The translations under genes were made by a program, and so were the position numbers. Shown one piece after another: positions 30,998 to 38,887 of a stretch of DNA of 38,887 nt. The stretch comes from JBBRWV01 sp038248985 (GTDB taxonomy: Bacteria > Planctomycetota > Phycisphaerae > WQYP01): the NCBI GenBank assembly GCA_038248985.1, contig JBBRWV010000019.1, positions 1-38,887 of the forward strand, written 5' to 3'. How positions within the stretch are numbered: the stretch's first letter is position 1; every line of letters starts with the position of its first letter. The notes under the pieces were generated by a model. The model saw only the letters and a list, made by a program, of their open reading frames with translations, made no database searches and was not told the origin of the DNA.

Positions 30998-33900
30998 TCA
31001 GCGTTTCGGCGGCAGCGCCTCGCGCACGATTGCGCCGTCTGTATCGGTCATCACCAGCAGGGCGAAACGCTCCACCTGATCCAGCTCATCGGTGTTCAAA
31101 GAGGTGTAGTCAAACTTGCCGCGGAGATCGGTGTAGCCATCCTTATAGAAGCGCGTGCGGCCGTTTTTCATTCGGGCATACACCTTGACATAGGCCTTGG
31201 GCAGGACTTTGCCGGTCGTCTGGCTGGTCACCGTCAGTTGGCCGTAGTTTTCGGCCATTTGCAGCGCGAGGGAATTGGCGTAGTAGCCTTGCGACTTGGT
31301 AATTCCGCCGGTGGTGATTTCCACCATGACATTGCTGGTCAAATAGGCCTTGGGGATATCAAACGCGAAGGATTTTTTCGCGGGATCCAGTTTGAGGACT
31401 TCGGTCGCGCTGGGTTTGATCATGGAGAACTGACCGCTGAAGTGCTGCAGGAACGGCTTCTGGCTGAACATCAACTCGATGTCCATCAGGTAATAATTCA
31501 CGCGGGCTTCGGCCACGTTGGTGTAATTGACGACCACTTTTTTCGCATCGACCAGGAATTCCAGCGTGGGCTCGGTGGTCGCCAGGGCGTTCTGCTGTTG
31601 ATTGCGGTCTTCCTTGTCGACGATGCGCGCGCCCTTGCCTTCGATTTCATCAACCTGGGACAACACGCCGACGAAGAGGTTGCGCCAGCGATCGACGGGA
31701 TGCTCTTTGTATTTCTCGGCGATGGAGCGCGCGGCACCGGGGGTTTCGCCGTAGAACGAGGCGTAGGCGCTGAAGTAATCGTATTGAATCTGCTCGGGCA
31801 GTTTCTTGGCGTCCACCTGTTTGAGGACGCCGAGGCCCTCTTCCACGCGATCCTGCAGCAACAGGTAATAGGTGACGGCCAACTTGTCCGAATCGGTGAG
31901 TACGGGATGGTAGGCGAACGTGTGCAGCGTGCGCTGGTATTGCTCGAAGAAACGCTCGTTGACAATTCTCCGATCCGCGCCGAGTTTGTGGGTGCGGGCG
32001 TTTACGAGCGGGGCGTATTCCATGTGCTCATAGGTTCGGCGCACGATCGGGTCGATCTGGAGAAGTTTGCTGTCGAGCCAGGGACCGCATTGTGCCACGA
32101 AGCTGTCCTGGTACTGTAGAAACTCGCGGATGTTCGCGGGATCATCATGCTTGATGGAGTAGGACCAGAGGGTGTTGTTGTACAGGTGCCGCTCGTGCAG
32201 GAGAGCCAGGGACTTTTGGTAGAAGTCGGCATTTTTCATGCGCCAGGCGATTTTTTCGAGGTTGAGGCGCTCGATGTTGCTGGACTGCAGGAATTTCAGC
32301 ACGTCTTCTTCGGTGCCGTTCTGCGAGAGGTAGTCCCAGCTTGTGGTATCGACCTTGCTGGGCGTGGCCACGACCTTGAGGGTTGTGGGGGCGGCGAACG
32401 CCACGATTTTTTCGTTCTTGGCTATTTGCACGGGGTAATGGGTGAACTCGCCCGTGCTGGGGAAGTAGAACGCGTACTCGAGGGCTTTGGTTTCGTAGGG
32501 TTGCAGCTCCATGTGCAGCCCGCGCGTGTATTGGGCGTTCAGCACGGGCATGGCACCTTTGGGCAACTGCATGAGGGCATCGAGCTTTTGGCGACTCGAC
32601 GTGGGGTTGGTCACCACAACTTGGGCCCCGTAGACGACGTGGATAAGGAATTCGTCGCGGACGTATTTGTCGGTCTGCTCGTTGTCGACGAACGTAAAGC
32701 GATCGGAGTAGCGGAAATATTTCTGGCTGACGAGGATGGGTGTTTTCTCAGCAGGTCCCTGGGCTTCCTTAATTTCCTTATTGAATGCGATGACGGGGCC
32801 GCCGGCGGTAAATTCGATCTTGCCATCGCCGCGTTTGAGTTCGTGCTTAGCGGCTTCGAACGGCAGGTCGAGCACGGAAAGGGCGAACATCATTTCGGCG
32901 AAGTTTCCGGTCGGCTCGGCCATGTTTTTGGACAGGAAGGATTTGGCGGCAGATTGTTCGGCGTAGTCCTTCCACAAGGCATTGACGTCGATGAGGCTGG
33001 CCACCTGTTGCTGTATGGTGAGATGGTAGTAATTGTTTTCGACCCATTCCATGGTTTTATCGAGTTTGCGATACAGCATTCGCTGCTTCAATCGAGCTAT
33101 TTCAGATTCGTTTCCAAATGCGTCATCGGCGGAAGGTGCCTCAAACATGGAGTCTTTATCGGCTAATGATTCCATTTGTTTTTCGGAGGAGTCGCGATCT
33201 CGTTTTTCGGCTTTTTTATTTGCCAATCCTTCTCGACGCGCCAAGCCTTTCGGCGTTGCGGGCGGCGATTTCGCGCTATCCTCCATGGTAGATTTCCCAC
33301 TGGTGTCACTCATTGTGCCGTCACCAGATGTGATTCCGCTCGGGGAGGCTCCCCTGAAATTCTTCCCCCCCCCGTCGCCCCTTGTCGAACTGGACAAATC
33401 AAAACTCGGCAAAGCTTCCTTGAATTCCCTCGACGACTCGCTGCCCAAGCCCAGAGAGCTGCCCTTGATCGCCGTGGCGAAGAGATAATTGAATTGCTCG
33501 ACGGCCGGTGGAAGCAGGTCAAATTTGTCCTTAATGGCGCGAGCCGTTTTTCCTTCCTCGTTTTTCACGCGTTGGCCGAGCAATACGCGTTCCACCGTGT
33601 TGAGCCGCGCATAGGCCCATGGCTGCAGGAAGGCGTTGACATCTTCGCCCAGCAGGTACCGATCCATAAAGGTTTTGTCTTTTTTATTTTTCAGATAGGG
33701 CAAAACGACGGTTTCGAAAAACCCCTTATCTTTTTTGTACAGGAAATAATTCAGCTCGTGGCACGCGTATTTGCTGTATTTTTCGCGTTTTTCTTCCGGC
33801 TTCAGCGTGGGCCAGGTCAAGACAAACGAGAACTCGGCGAGTGTCGCATCAGGCCGGAGCGTCATGTAGAGGCGATAGACCTTGGCGAGACTGTCATAAC

Positions 33901-36900
33901 TTTCGAGGTTGGAGCCTGAGGCTTCGGTGAGAGACACCGTTTCGCCTTTTTGCAGCAGCGTCACTTGTTTTTGTTCGGTGAAATGTTTCGCGGCATCCAG
34001 GGCGATCAGGAGGCGCAAGTCCCGCACTTTCTGCTCGGGCTGCAGCAAGGATACCTCGCGATAGACGGTGTTGTACGCGTCTACCGCCACGATATGTATG
34101 TGCTGGTGCGATCCAAGTGATTTGCGGTCGATTGTCACGACGCCTTTTTCATCGGCAGTGAGATTCAGGAGTTCGGTGGCACCTTCGGTCAGGAAATCCA
34201 GGTTGGCGGGGATGCCTTCGACCGATTTAGCTTGTTGTCCGTAGTATGGGGAAGAGGGCGAAAGCCCACCGCTGCCACCGCCCGGACGTCCATGGTACGC
34301 GCCTCCCTCTTGTGCTTCCTGTTCGCCAGTGTCGGTCGGCCTGATCGCCCAGGGATTCAGAAGCACGCCCGGCCGCGTCAGCATATTGCCCGCGAACTTC
34401 GGGGCATACTTTCGATCGATGATATAGCGATATTCATCGCCGATCGCCCGGCCGGATTCGTAAACCGTATCGGCCGTGCCGAGGGTGCGCATTCCCACCG
34501 TTGGGCCGCTGATAGATCCGAGGTCGCCGAAGGGCGAAAACTCGGGGATGAAGCGCGTCGCGAAGACGTGGACGCGTGCGCCTTTGCCAGCGTTGGCCAA
34601 TTTCACCACGATTCTGTCAGGGCCGCTTTCCGCCGACACGATCTGCAAGGGATTGCGATTTTTTAACTGCAGGTAGCGTGTGTCGGAGAGCGCCCATCCT
34701 TCGCGCACCTCTCCCGCCGCGACGCGCACGGATACGTTCAGCTTCGCGCTTTTGACCAGCAAACTGTAATCTCCTGGGAGCAAATCTTTGAGTTCCAGGA
34801 AGCCATCCTTGACCGTCAGTGCGTTCAAACGGTCCACTACAAAGCTTCCCCCGGAGCGCTCTTCCAACAGGGAAAACTCGGCCCGCACACCTTCTTTTGC
34901 TGAACCCATATAAGGCACGCGCAACGTTTCACCCGTGATGCCATGAGCAACGGGCAAATAGGTTCGTGCATCTTTTACGGGCCTCCAGACGTGTGCTCCG
35001 CCATCCGGTCCAGTCCCCGAGAGGACATCTATATCTTCCAGCTTGCCCAGCGTAATGCGCCCTTTCGCATCACTCTTCAATGTGGCCTGGACTAACTGCC
35101 GAAACTCGGCGTGCTTGAATGTCAGATTGACCGGCTGATCCGGGCGAGGTTCCCCCGTTTTTCCCAGGACATCGAGCACATATTCCCCATCGATTTTGCT
35201 CAAATGCAGGTCCTGGATTTTGTCGGTGGCATCAATCCCGTTGATGTTGAATACTCGTGAGAACGTTACATCATCCTTGCGGTTCTGGCTGACATTCTGC
35301 ACTTTCGCACGCAGCGTGAACGATACCGTTCGCAAACGGTCCGGCACGGCAAAATCAAACTCCGTTTCGCGATCCTCGTACAACTTCACATCGCGTACTT
35401 CCTTGGTCGTCACCACGTTGTCCTGATCGGTGGACGTGATCACCAGCGTCACTTCTTCCAACAGCGTGGGGCTCACGACCGAATCGTTGAGCATCAAGGA
35501 CGGCCGTAGCGCCACGGTGGCTTTGCCGTACCTGATCAGGGATTCGCGTGGCACGTGGATCCCCGCCTCCAGACGGTATCCCTCGGCCTTGTGGTCAAAG
35601 CTGTCCAGCGAGGCGAACTCACCGCTCAGCAACACGATGGGCTGATTTCCCGGGGCCGTCGAATACGGCACGCGGATCTCTCCGTCCTTGTTGGCGACGT
35701 ACTCATGGCCGGACAGCCAGATGCGCCCGTCGAGCATGCGTTTATTCGCTTCATCCAGCACGGCAAACGCGTGCCCGGCGGCATCGGTGCGTTCGATAAA
35801 GCGCAACTTGCCCTTGCGAATCAGGGCTCGGCTCGATTTTCCATTTCCAATGAATTCAACAACGTACACGCCACGGGCGCTGAGATTTTTGAAGTCGAAA
35901 TGCCGCGCCACGCGGCGCAGAGGCACGTCGGTGTATTCGATCGTCCGCTCTTCATTTGCGACCAGCCCATCGAGGTTGATGTCGGTATTCACTTCGCGTT
36001 TGTAGGTGCGGTAGAAATTCCCCGCGTTGACCTCGTAGACTTTTACGATCAAGGTCTTGATGTTTTTGATGTTCACATCCAGCGCTACCGCATCGCCGGG
36101 GCCGTACATGTCGCGGTTGGTGAACGCGAAATCCAGATCGACGCGATCTTTCAACGCCTGCAACTTGGTGGCCGGCAACAGGGCGGCCCATTTTTCCTGA
36201 TCGCCGATGCCGTTGGTGATCTTCGCTTCGGCCAATACTTCCTTCAGATAGGTGCTGTCCACATATTCCGCATATTCCGCGGTGTCCGCAGCATCCACCA
36301 GCAATTGCAAAAAGTAGCTGCGCACTAAACCCTCATCATCGCTAATCGGCGGAAGCATGGTGGCAGCGCTGTAGTCGGCCCCCAAGTTCGCCACCGTCGC
36401 GCGGCGGCCCTCGGGCTCCAAATACTTTTCCATGTACTCGGAATTGATGTAGCGTACCTGCCGCGGCAACTTCAAATACGCCAGGAACCGTTCTTTGTCG
36501 TAGGTACCCTGCTTGCGATCAAACATCAGCCGCTGATAGAGGACATGGGCCTTGAGCGAGTTATGCACCAGCCCCAGGCGGCTCACGAAGGCCTCCAGTC
36601 GATCCAGATAGGCTTGCTGCTCCTTGGTGTCGTGCTTCCAATCCACCCCCACCGCCGGGCGCAGTTTGCTCAGGTAGACGTTTACAAACCCGGCATCATT
36701 CAAAAGAGTCGGCTGCAGTTTCAGCAGTTCATCCAACTGCGCCAATAGCAGGTTGCGATGAATCGTCATGGATCCGAAAGAGGTGCCATACCGCAGACTA
36801 CGCAAATCCTGAGCCACCGGTGCGGCCAATCCCTCGATGTCTGGACGTACCAGTCGCGTCAGCAGTTCATGCAATTGCTCTGGCGATAACGTCGTCGCCG

Positions 36901-37417
36901 CCAGGCGCTCAAGCGCGGCATCTTCGAACCCCTGCAAGGTCTGCGACTTATTCTTCTTCAGTTCCTGGGCGGTCAACGTGGATCGCGATATCAACTTGGC
37001 GTCGAGTGCCGTCGGCAGAGCTGCCTGGCGTTCCTGCGTCTCACGTTCATGATCGAAATACAGCCCCAAGCGGTCGCCCAGGAAGGTCAGCGTTTCCTTG
37101 CTTGCCCGCTCGTACATCAACAGCGCCTGGCGATTCCGCATTTCCTCCACCCGCGTGCGATTTCGATTGTCCAGCCCCTCCCAGGTCTTGATGGATTCGG
37201 CGGCCTTGTCCAGTTTGCCCTGGTTCTGATAGTGCAAGGTGGTGTAGTAATAGTAATCGTCGGTGCCGGGGATGAGGGTTTTGATGGCGGCCTCGCGATC
37301 GGGCGCCAAGGCAAAATCTTCTTCGAATCCGAGCGTTCCCGCCCACGATGCCTGGGCCACGGCTGACGTCAATACTGCCGCCACCATCGCTCCAAAAATT
37401 CCTCGTCCGCGTGTCAT
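30998..37417 (-). CDS. Giant secreted protein with macroglobulin-like domains, no thioester
   Basis: About 2139 residues with a signal peptide ('GIFGAMVAAVLTSAVAQASW'). The N-terminal 400 residues are helical and may be repeat-like. From about 430 a series of beta domains resembles the MG domains of bacterial alpha-2-macroglobulins: 'MYGPGDAVALDVNIKNIKTL' is like the opening of MG domains, and later parts repeat the pattern of a promise of extended stretch plus 'GEPRPDQPVNLTFKH'. A low-complexity linker rich in Ser, Gly and Lys occupies about 1320-1425. More beta and helical parts follow up to 'DTDGAIVREALPPKR'. The thioester C-x-E-Q motif is absent; only two cysteines were noted in the mature chain. 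The ATG at 37417 is supported by GAAAGGGACGG upstream; the frame continues beyond but loses the signal position. Function could be a surface or periplasmic scaffold or inhibitor. Family placement is uncertain. Confidence 0.6.
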   Translation of the reverse strand: MTRGRGIFGAMVAAVLTSAVAQASWAGTLGFEEDFALAPDREAAIKTLIPGTDDYYYYTTLHYQNQGKLDKAAESIKTWEGLDNRNRTRVEEMRNRQALLMYERASKETLTFLGDRLGLYFDHERETQERQAALPTALDAKLISRSTLTAQELKKNKSQTLQGFEDAALERLAATTLSPEQLHELLTRLVRPDIEGLAAPVAQDLRSLRYGTSFGSMTIHRNLLLAQLDELLKLQPTLLNDAGFVNVYLSKLRPAVGVDWKHDTKEQQAYLDRLEAFVSRLGLVHNSLKAHVLYQRLMFDRKQGTYDKERFLAYLKLPRQVRYINSEYMEKYLEPEGRRATVANLGADYSAATMLPPISDDEGLVRSYFLQLLVDAADTAEYAEYVDSTYLKEVLAEAKITNGIGDQEKWAALLPATKLQALKDRVDLDFAFTNRDMYGPGDAVALDVNIKNIKTLIVKVYEVNAGNFYRTYKREVNTDINLDGLVANEERTIEYTDVPLRRVARHFDFKNLSARGVYVVEFIGNGKSSRALIRKGKLRFIERTDAAGHAFAVLDEANKRMLDGRIWLSGHEYVANKDGEIRVPYSTAPGNQPIVLLSGEFASLDSFDHKAEGYRLEAGIHVPRESLIRYGKATVALRPSLMLNDSVVSPTLLEEVTLVITSTDQDNVVTTKEVRDVKLYEDRETEFDFAVPDRLRTVSFTLRAKVQNVSQNRKDDVTFSRVFNINGIDATDKIQDLHLSKIDGEYVLDVLGKTGEPRPDQPVNLTFKHAEFRQLVQATLKSDAKGRITLGKLEDIDVLSGTGPDGGAHVWRPVKDARTYLPVAHGITGETLRVPYMGSAKEGVRAEFSLLEERSGGSFVVDRLNALTVKDGFLELKDLLPGDYSLLVKSAKLNVSVRVAAGEVREGWALSDTRYLQLKNRNPLQIVSAESGPDRIVVKLANAGKGARVHVFATRFIPEFSPFGDLGSISGPTVGMRTLGTADTVYESGRAIGDEYRYIIDRKYAPKFAGNMLTRPGVLLNPWAIRPTDTGEQEAQEGGAYHGRPGGGSGGLSPSSPYYGQQAKSVEGIPANLDFLTEGATELLNLTADEKGVVTIDRKSLGSHQHIHIVAVDAYNTVYREVSLLQPEQKVRDLRLLIALDAAKHFTEQKQVTLLQKGETVSLTEASGSNLESYDSLAKVYRLYMTLRPDATLAEFSFVLTWPTLKPEEKREKYSKYACHELNYFLYKKDKGFFETVVLPYLKNKKDKTFMDRYLLGEDVNAFLQPWAYARLNTVERVLLGQRVKNEEGKTARAIKDKFDLLPPAVEQFNYLFATAIKGSSLGLGSESSREFKEALPSFDLSSSTRGDGGGKNFRGASPSGITSGDGTMSDTSGKSTMEDSAKSPPATPKGLARREGLANKKAEKRDRDSSEKQMESLADKDSMFEAPSADDAFGNESEIARLKQRMLYRKLDKTMEWVENNYYHLTIQQQVASLIDVNALWKDYAEQSAAKSFLSKNMAEPTGNFAEMMFALSVLDLPFEAAKHELKRGDGKIEFTAGGPVIAFNKEIKEAQGPAEKTPILVSQKYFRYSDRFTFVDNEQTDKYVRDEFLIHVVYGAQVVVTNPTSSRQKLDALMQLPKGAMPVLNAQYTRGLHMELQPYETKALEYAFYFPSTGEFTHYPVQIAKNEKIVAFAAPTTLKVVATPSKVDTTSWDYLSQNGTEEDVLKFLQSSNIERLNLEKIAWRMKNADFYQKSLALLHERHLYNNTLWSYSIKHDDPANIREFLQYQDSFVAQCGPWLDSKLLQIDPIVRRTYEHMEYAPLVNARTHKLGADRRIVNERFFEQYQRTLHTFAYHPVLTDSDKLAVTYYLLLQDRVEEGLGVLKQVDAKKLPEQIQYDYFSAYASFYGETPGAARSIAEKYKEHPVDRWRNLFVGVLSQVDEIEGKGARIVDKEDRNQQQNALATTEPTLEFLVDAKKVVVNYTNVAEARVNYYLMDIELMFSQKPFLQHFSGQFSMIKPSATEVLKLDPAKKSFAFDIPKAYLTSNVMVEITTGGITKSQGYYANSLALQMAENYGQLTVTSQTTGKVLPKAYVKVYARMKNGRTRFYKDGYTDLRGKFDYTSLNTDELDQVERFALLVMTDTDGAIVREALPPKR
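33365..33373 (-). repeat. G9 homopolymer in the coding strand of the giant gene
   Basis: Nine C on the + strand (nine G in the coding strand) encode the Gly-Gly-Gly of R-G-D-G-G-G-K-N-F at about residue 1348, inside the low-complexity linker. A gain or loss of one base would shift the frame and remove about the last 790 residues. Tracts of this length are known slippage sites in other bacteria. Confidence 0.6.
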
Positions 37418-37598
37418 AGCCGTCCCTTTCAAAAAGTGAGAATTATCCAGACAGGTGTTCATCCTACATCCGGCTGCCACGCAACGCACAAGTCGCAGAG
37501 CCACCGCACCTCTTCACAGACGCATGAAACGTCATTTCGATCCCCCCCGCACGGAAACTCTTTTGCGCCCCCCGTGCGGCGAGTTCTTTGCGCCGTGA

Positions 37599-37627
37599 TT
37601 GATTCTCCAGCCAAAATAGTCGATAAC
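37599..37627 (+). promoter_or_regulatory. Possible promoter of the STAS gene
   Basis: TTGATT (37599-37604), 17 bases, GATAAC (37622-37627); each box matches the sigma-70 consensus at 4 of 6 positions. It lies about 40 bases before the GTG start at 37668. The divergent gap 37418-37667 also has to hold the promoter of the giant minus-strand gene, which I could not place. Confidence 0.35.
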
Positions 37628-37667
37628 ACCTGCATCCAATCCCTGACCTTTCGCAGGAGTATTCCTC

Positions 37668-38036
37668 GTGGAAAACGAACTGCTCGTTCAGCCCTACCGG
37701 GACGTCACCGTCGTCAGCTTCCAGAACCTCTCGGTCTTGGATTCGGCCAATATTGAAGCCCTGGGACGAAACCTGCTGGAACTGGTCGAGAAGCATGACA
37801 CGCGCAAGCTCGTTCTGGAGTTTACGGCGGTCCGCTTCATGTCTTCGCAGGCGTTGGGCGTGCTTCTGCAACTTAAGAAGGCCATGGACCCGCTCAAGGG
37901 GAAGATTGTCATCGCCGGCATTCGGCCCGAGTTGTACAAGGTTTTCAAGATCACCAACCTGCACAAGCTTTTCACATTTCACGATGACCTGGACAAGGCA
38001 CTGGCGGAGTTCAACGTGTTTATTCCGAAAAATTAG
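37668..38036 (+). CDS. STAS-domain protein, anti-sigma-factor-antagonist-like
   Basis: A 122-residue single-domain STAS protein. It has the N-terminal strand pair ('VQPYRDVTVVSFQNLSVLDS'), 'TRKLVLEFTAVRFMSSQALG' (about 45-64) and 'GKIVIAGIRPELYKVFKITN'. In SpoIIAA/RsbV the sequence is F-x-D-S-S-G-L-G with a phosphorylated Ser; here it is F-M-S-S-Q-A-L-G, so a Ser remains at the usual position (Ser60) but the preceding Asp and the following Gly are changed. Such proteins release an anti-sigma factor (kinase) from its sigma when unphosphorylated. No kinase or phosphatase gene lies nearby. The start is GTG 37668 with GCAGGAG 8 bases upstream. Confidence 0.85.
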   Translation: MENELLVQPYRDVTVVSFQNLSVLDSANIEALGRNLLELVEKHDTRKLVLEFTAVRFMSSQALGVLLQLKKAMDPLKGKIVIAGIRPELYKVFKITNLHKLFTFHDDLDKALAEFNVFIPKN

Positions 38037-38062
38037 CTCTCGCGGCCCGCGAAACGTGAACC

Positions 38063-38091
38063 TTCCCACACGCTGTTATCTTCCCTATAAT
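38063..38091 (+). promoter_or_regulatory. Promoter for peptide deformylase, giving a probable leaderless mRNA
   Basis: TTCCCA (38063-38068), 17 bases, TATAAT (38086-38091). The -10 is perfect and ends only 8 bases before the ATG at 38100. A normal start point would fall at or next to the A of ATG. No Shine-Dalgarno sequence precedes the gene (CCCCCCAT only). Confidence 0.55.
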
Positions 38092-38099
38092 CCCCCCAT

Positions 38100-38660
38100 A
38101 TGAAGATCACTTCACCTGCCAAAACTCCTGTCCGGCCTGATCCTGCTTCGCTGGCGCTGGTGCTGTATCCCGCGCCGGTCCTCAAAAAGACTGCCAAGGA
38201 TGTTGAGCGCTTTGACCAGTGGCTGGCGGACGTTATTGAACAGATGAAAAAAATCATGGTGGAGAATAAGGGGGTCGGACTTGCGGCACCGCAGGTCGGG
38301 CTGAGTCTGCGGATTTTTGTCGCGTCGCCGTCGGGAAAAGAAGAAGAAGCCCTGGCCTTTGTCAATCCTTTTTTGTCCAACGAGCAAGGTTCGGATGAAG
38401 GCGAAGAAGGGTGCCTCTCTCTTCCGGACATCCGCATCAAAGTCACGCGGTTCAAGAAACTTCGCGTGGAAGCGCTCGACATTCACGGCACACCATTTCT
38501 GGCGGACCTCGAAGATTTTCCGGCGCGCATCATTCAACATGAGAATGACCATCTCGAAGGGATCCTTTTACTTGACCGCATGTCGCCGGTCGCGCAACTG
38601 GCCAATCGCAAGAAAATCAAAGCGCTCGAAACTCCTCCCAGCGCGCCGAAACTCCGCTAG
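38100..38660 (+). CDS. def: Peptide deformylase
   Basis: A 186-residue enzyme that removes the formyl group from the N-terminal Met of new proteins. All three family motifs are intact: 'GVGLAAPQVG' (58-67), 'EGCLSLP' (103-109, metal ligand Cys105) and 'QHENDHLEG' (146-154, ligands His147 and His151, catalytic Glu148). The C-terminus adds about 25 residues including 'ANRKKIKALETPPSAPKLR'. It lies 63 bp after the STAS gene on the same strand. The usual def partner fmt (methionyl-tRNA formyltransferase) is not in the window, though it could follow beyond the mobile element at the right end. Confidence 0.95.
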   Translation: MKITSPAKTPVRPDPASLALVLYPAPVLKKTAKDVERFDQWLADVIEQMKKIMVENKGVGLAAPQVGLSLRIFVASPSGKEEEALAFVNPFLSNEQGSDEGEEGCLSLPDIRIKVTRFKKLRVEALDIHGTPFLADLEDFPARIIQHENDHLEGILLLDRMSPVAQLANRKKIKALETPPSAPKLR

Positions 38661-38684
38661 ATTTCCAACTACAAAACCCACCCC

Positions 38685-38704
38685 ACACATCTCCACACAT
38701 CTCC
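38685..38704. repeat. Short tandem repeat, two copies of ACACATCTCC
   Basis: Two perfect adjacent copies of a 10-base unit lie 24 bases after the def stop codon. No terminator hairpin is visible in the gap between def and the right-hand transposase-like fragment. Confidence 0.6.
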
Positions 38705-38780
38705 ATGCGTTGACGTAAGCCGAGGCAGACCATGACGCCTGCAGGTACTAAGGACCGGCGCATCAACAACTGTCAATGAT

Positions 38781-38887
38781 TTACTGGGGCACGGCCACAT
38801 AGTTCCACTTGGGTAGCAGGTCGTCGAAGCGCAGTCGCATCGTGGCCTTGAAGTCGTCGGCCACGGTGCGTCGCGTCTCGTAGATGC
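38781..38887 (-). CDS. Transposase-like protein, C-terminal fragment (5' end outside window)
   Basis: A minus-strand frame enters from the right edge and ends at TAA (38781-38783), giving the last 34 residues: 'IYETRRTVADDFKATMRLRF', then 'DDLLPKWNYVAVPQ'. The ending L-P-x-W-N-Y-x-x-x-P recalls the C-terminus of some transposases (for example the W-N-Y-T-I ending of ISAzo13 types), but I cannot assign a family. It is not the same protein as the left-edge transposase. It may mark an insertion sequence at the right end of the fragment. Confidence 0.35.
   Translation of the reverse strand, partial: IYETRRTVADDFKATMRLRFDDLLPKWNYVAVPQ

Noticed and set aside
1..38887. tRNA or rRNA genes and CRISPR arrays
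   Set aside because: No cloverleaf-like segments, rRNA-like stretches or regularly spaced direct repeats were noticed. A dedicated RNA scan was not possible here.

Overview
The window looks like one stretch of a Planctomycetota-type chromosome (inference from gene content: DUF4159 protein with cyclase-like repeats, a DUF6785/DUF6784 membrane protein, OPT-like and giant FtsX-type permeases, a giant secreted macroglobulin-like protein, small DUF883/DUF3309/DUF3185 membrane proteins). Both edges fall inside C-terminal pieces of transposase-like genes (1-136 on + and 38781-38887 on -), so the fragment is probably bounded by insertion sequences. The left element directly abuts a 5'-truncated ubiB/aarF gene.

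Region 1 (about 1.1-15.2 kb) is a stress/envelope island: a YflT-like glycine-zipper protein, a BON-domain lipoprotein, an entericidin-like lipoprotein, a 2918-residue cyclic beta-1,2-glucan synthase (NdvB/ChvB type), then a run of very small membrane proteins (DUF883, DUF3309, DUF3185, DUF883), a small lipoprotein, and a group-2 sigma-70 factor. Most of these families are linked to osmotic or envelope stress, and the sigma factor is a natural candidate regulator (inference). The intergenic gaps hold several strong stem-loops, including a clear terminator and a short translated-looking leader ORF just in front of ndvB.

Region 2 (15.2-30.7 kb, - strand) holds a DUF4159 protein with its own probable promoter and, upstream of it, a compact seven-gene operon transcribed from about 30.74 kb down to 17.77 kb: DUF6785/DUF6784 polytopic protein, a 1726-residue fusion of a degenerate M28-peptidase-like ectodomain to an FtsX/MacB-type permease, an OPT-like transporter, a second FtsX permease, an ABC ATPase, a PqqD-like (RRE fold) protein and a second ABC ATPase. 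Start and stop codons overlap or nearly touch at most junctions. I infer an envelope export or extraction machine with a peptide-recognition subunit; it does not match a named system I know and is the best candidate for something undescribed.

Region 3 (31.0-37.4 kb, - strand) is a single gene for a secreted protein of about 2139 residues with macroglobulin-like beta domains, no thioester motif, and a G9 tract in the coding strand. It is followed by a divergent STAS-domain anti-sigma-antagonist-like gene and by peptide deformylase, the latter with a promoter placed so close to its ATG that a leaderless mRNA is likely.

Base composition changes along the window. The + strand is strongly G-rich over C up to about 25 kb whichever strand is coding (60-base samples: 34 G/11 C at 9601; 30 G/12 C at 18001), then balanced or reversed (21/21 at 27301; 16/13 at 36001; 15/22 at 37681). 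The change falls inside the 1726-residue fusion gene, close to its domain boundary.
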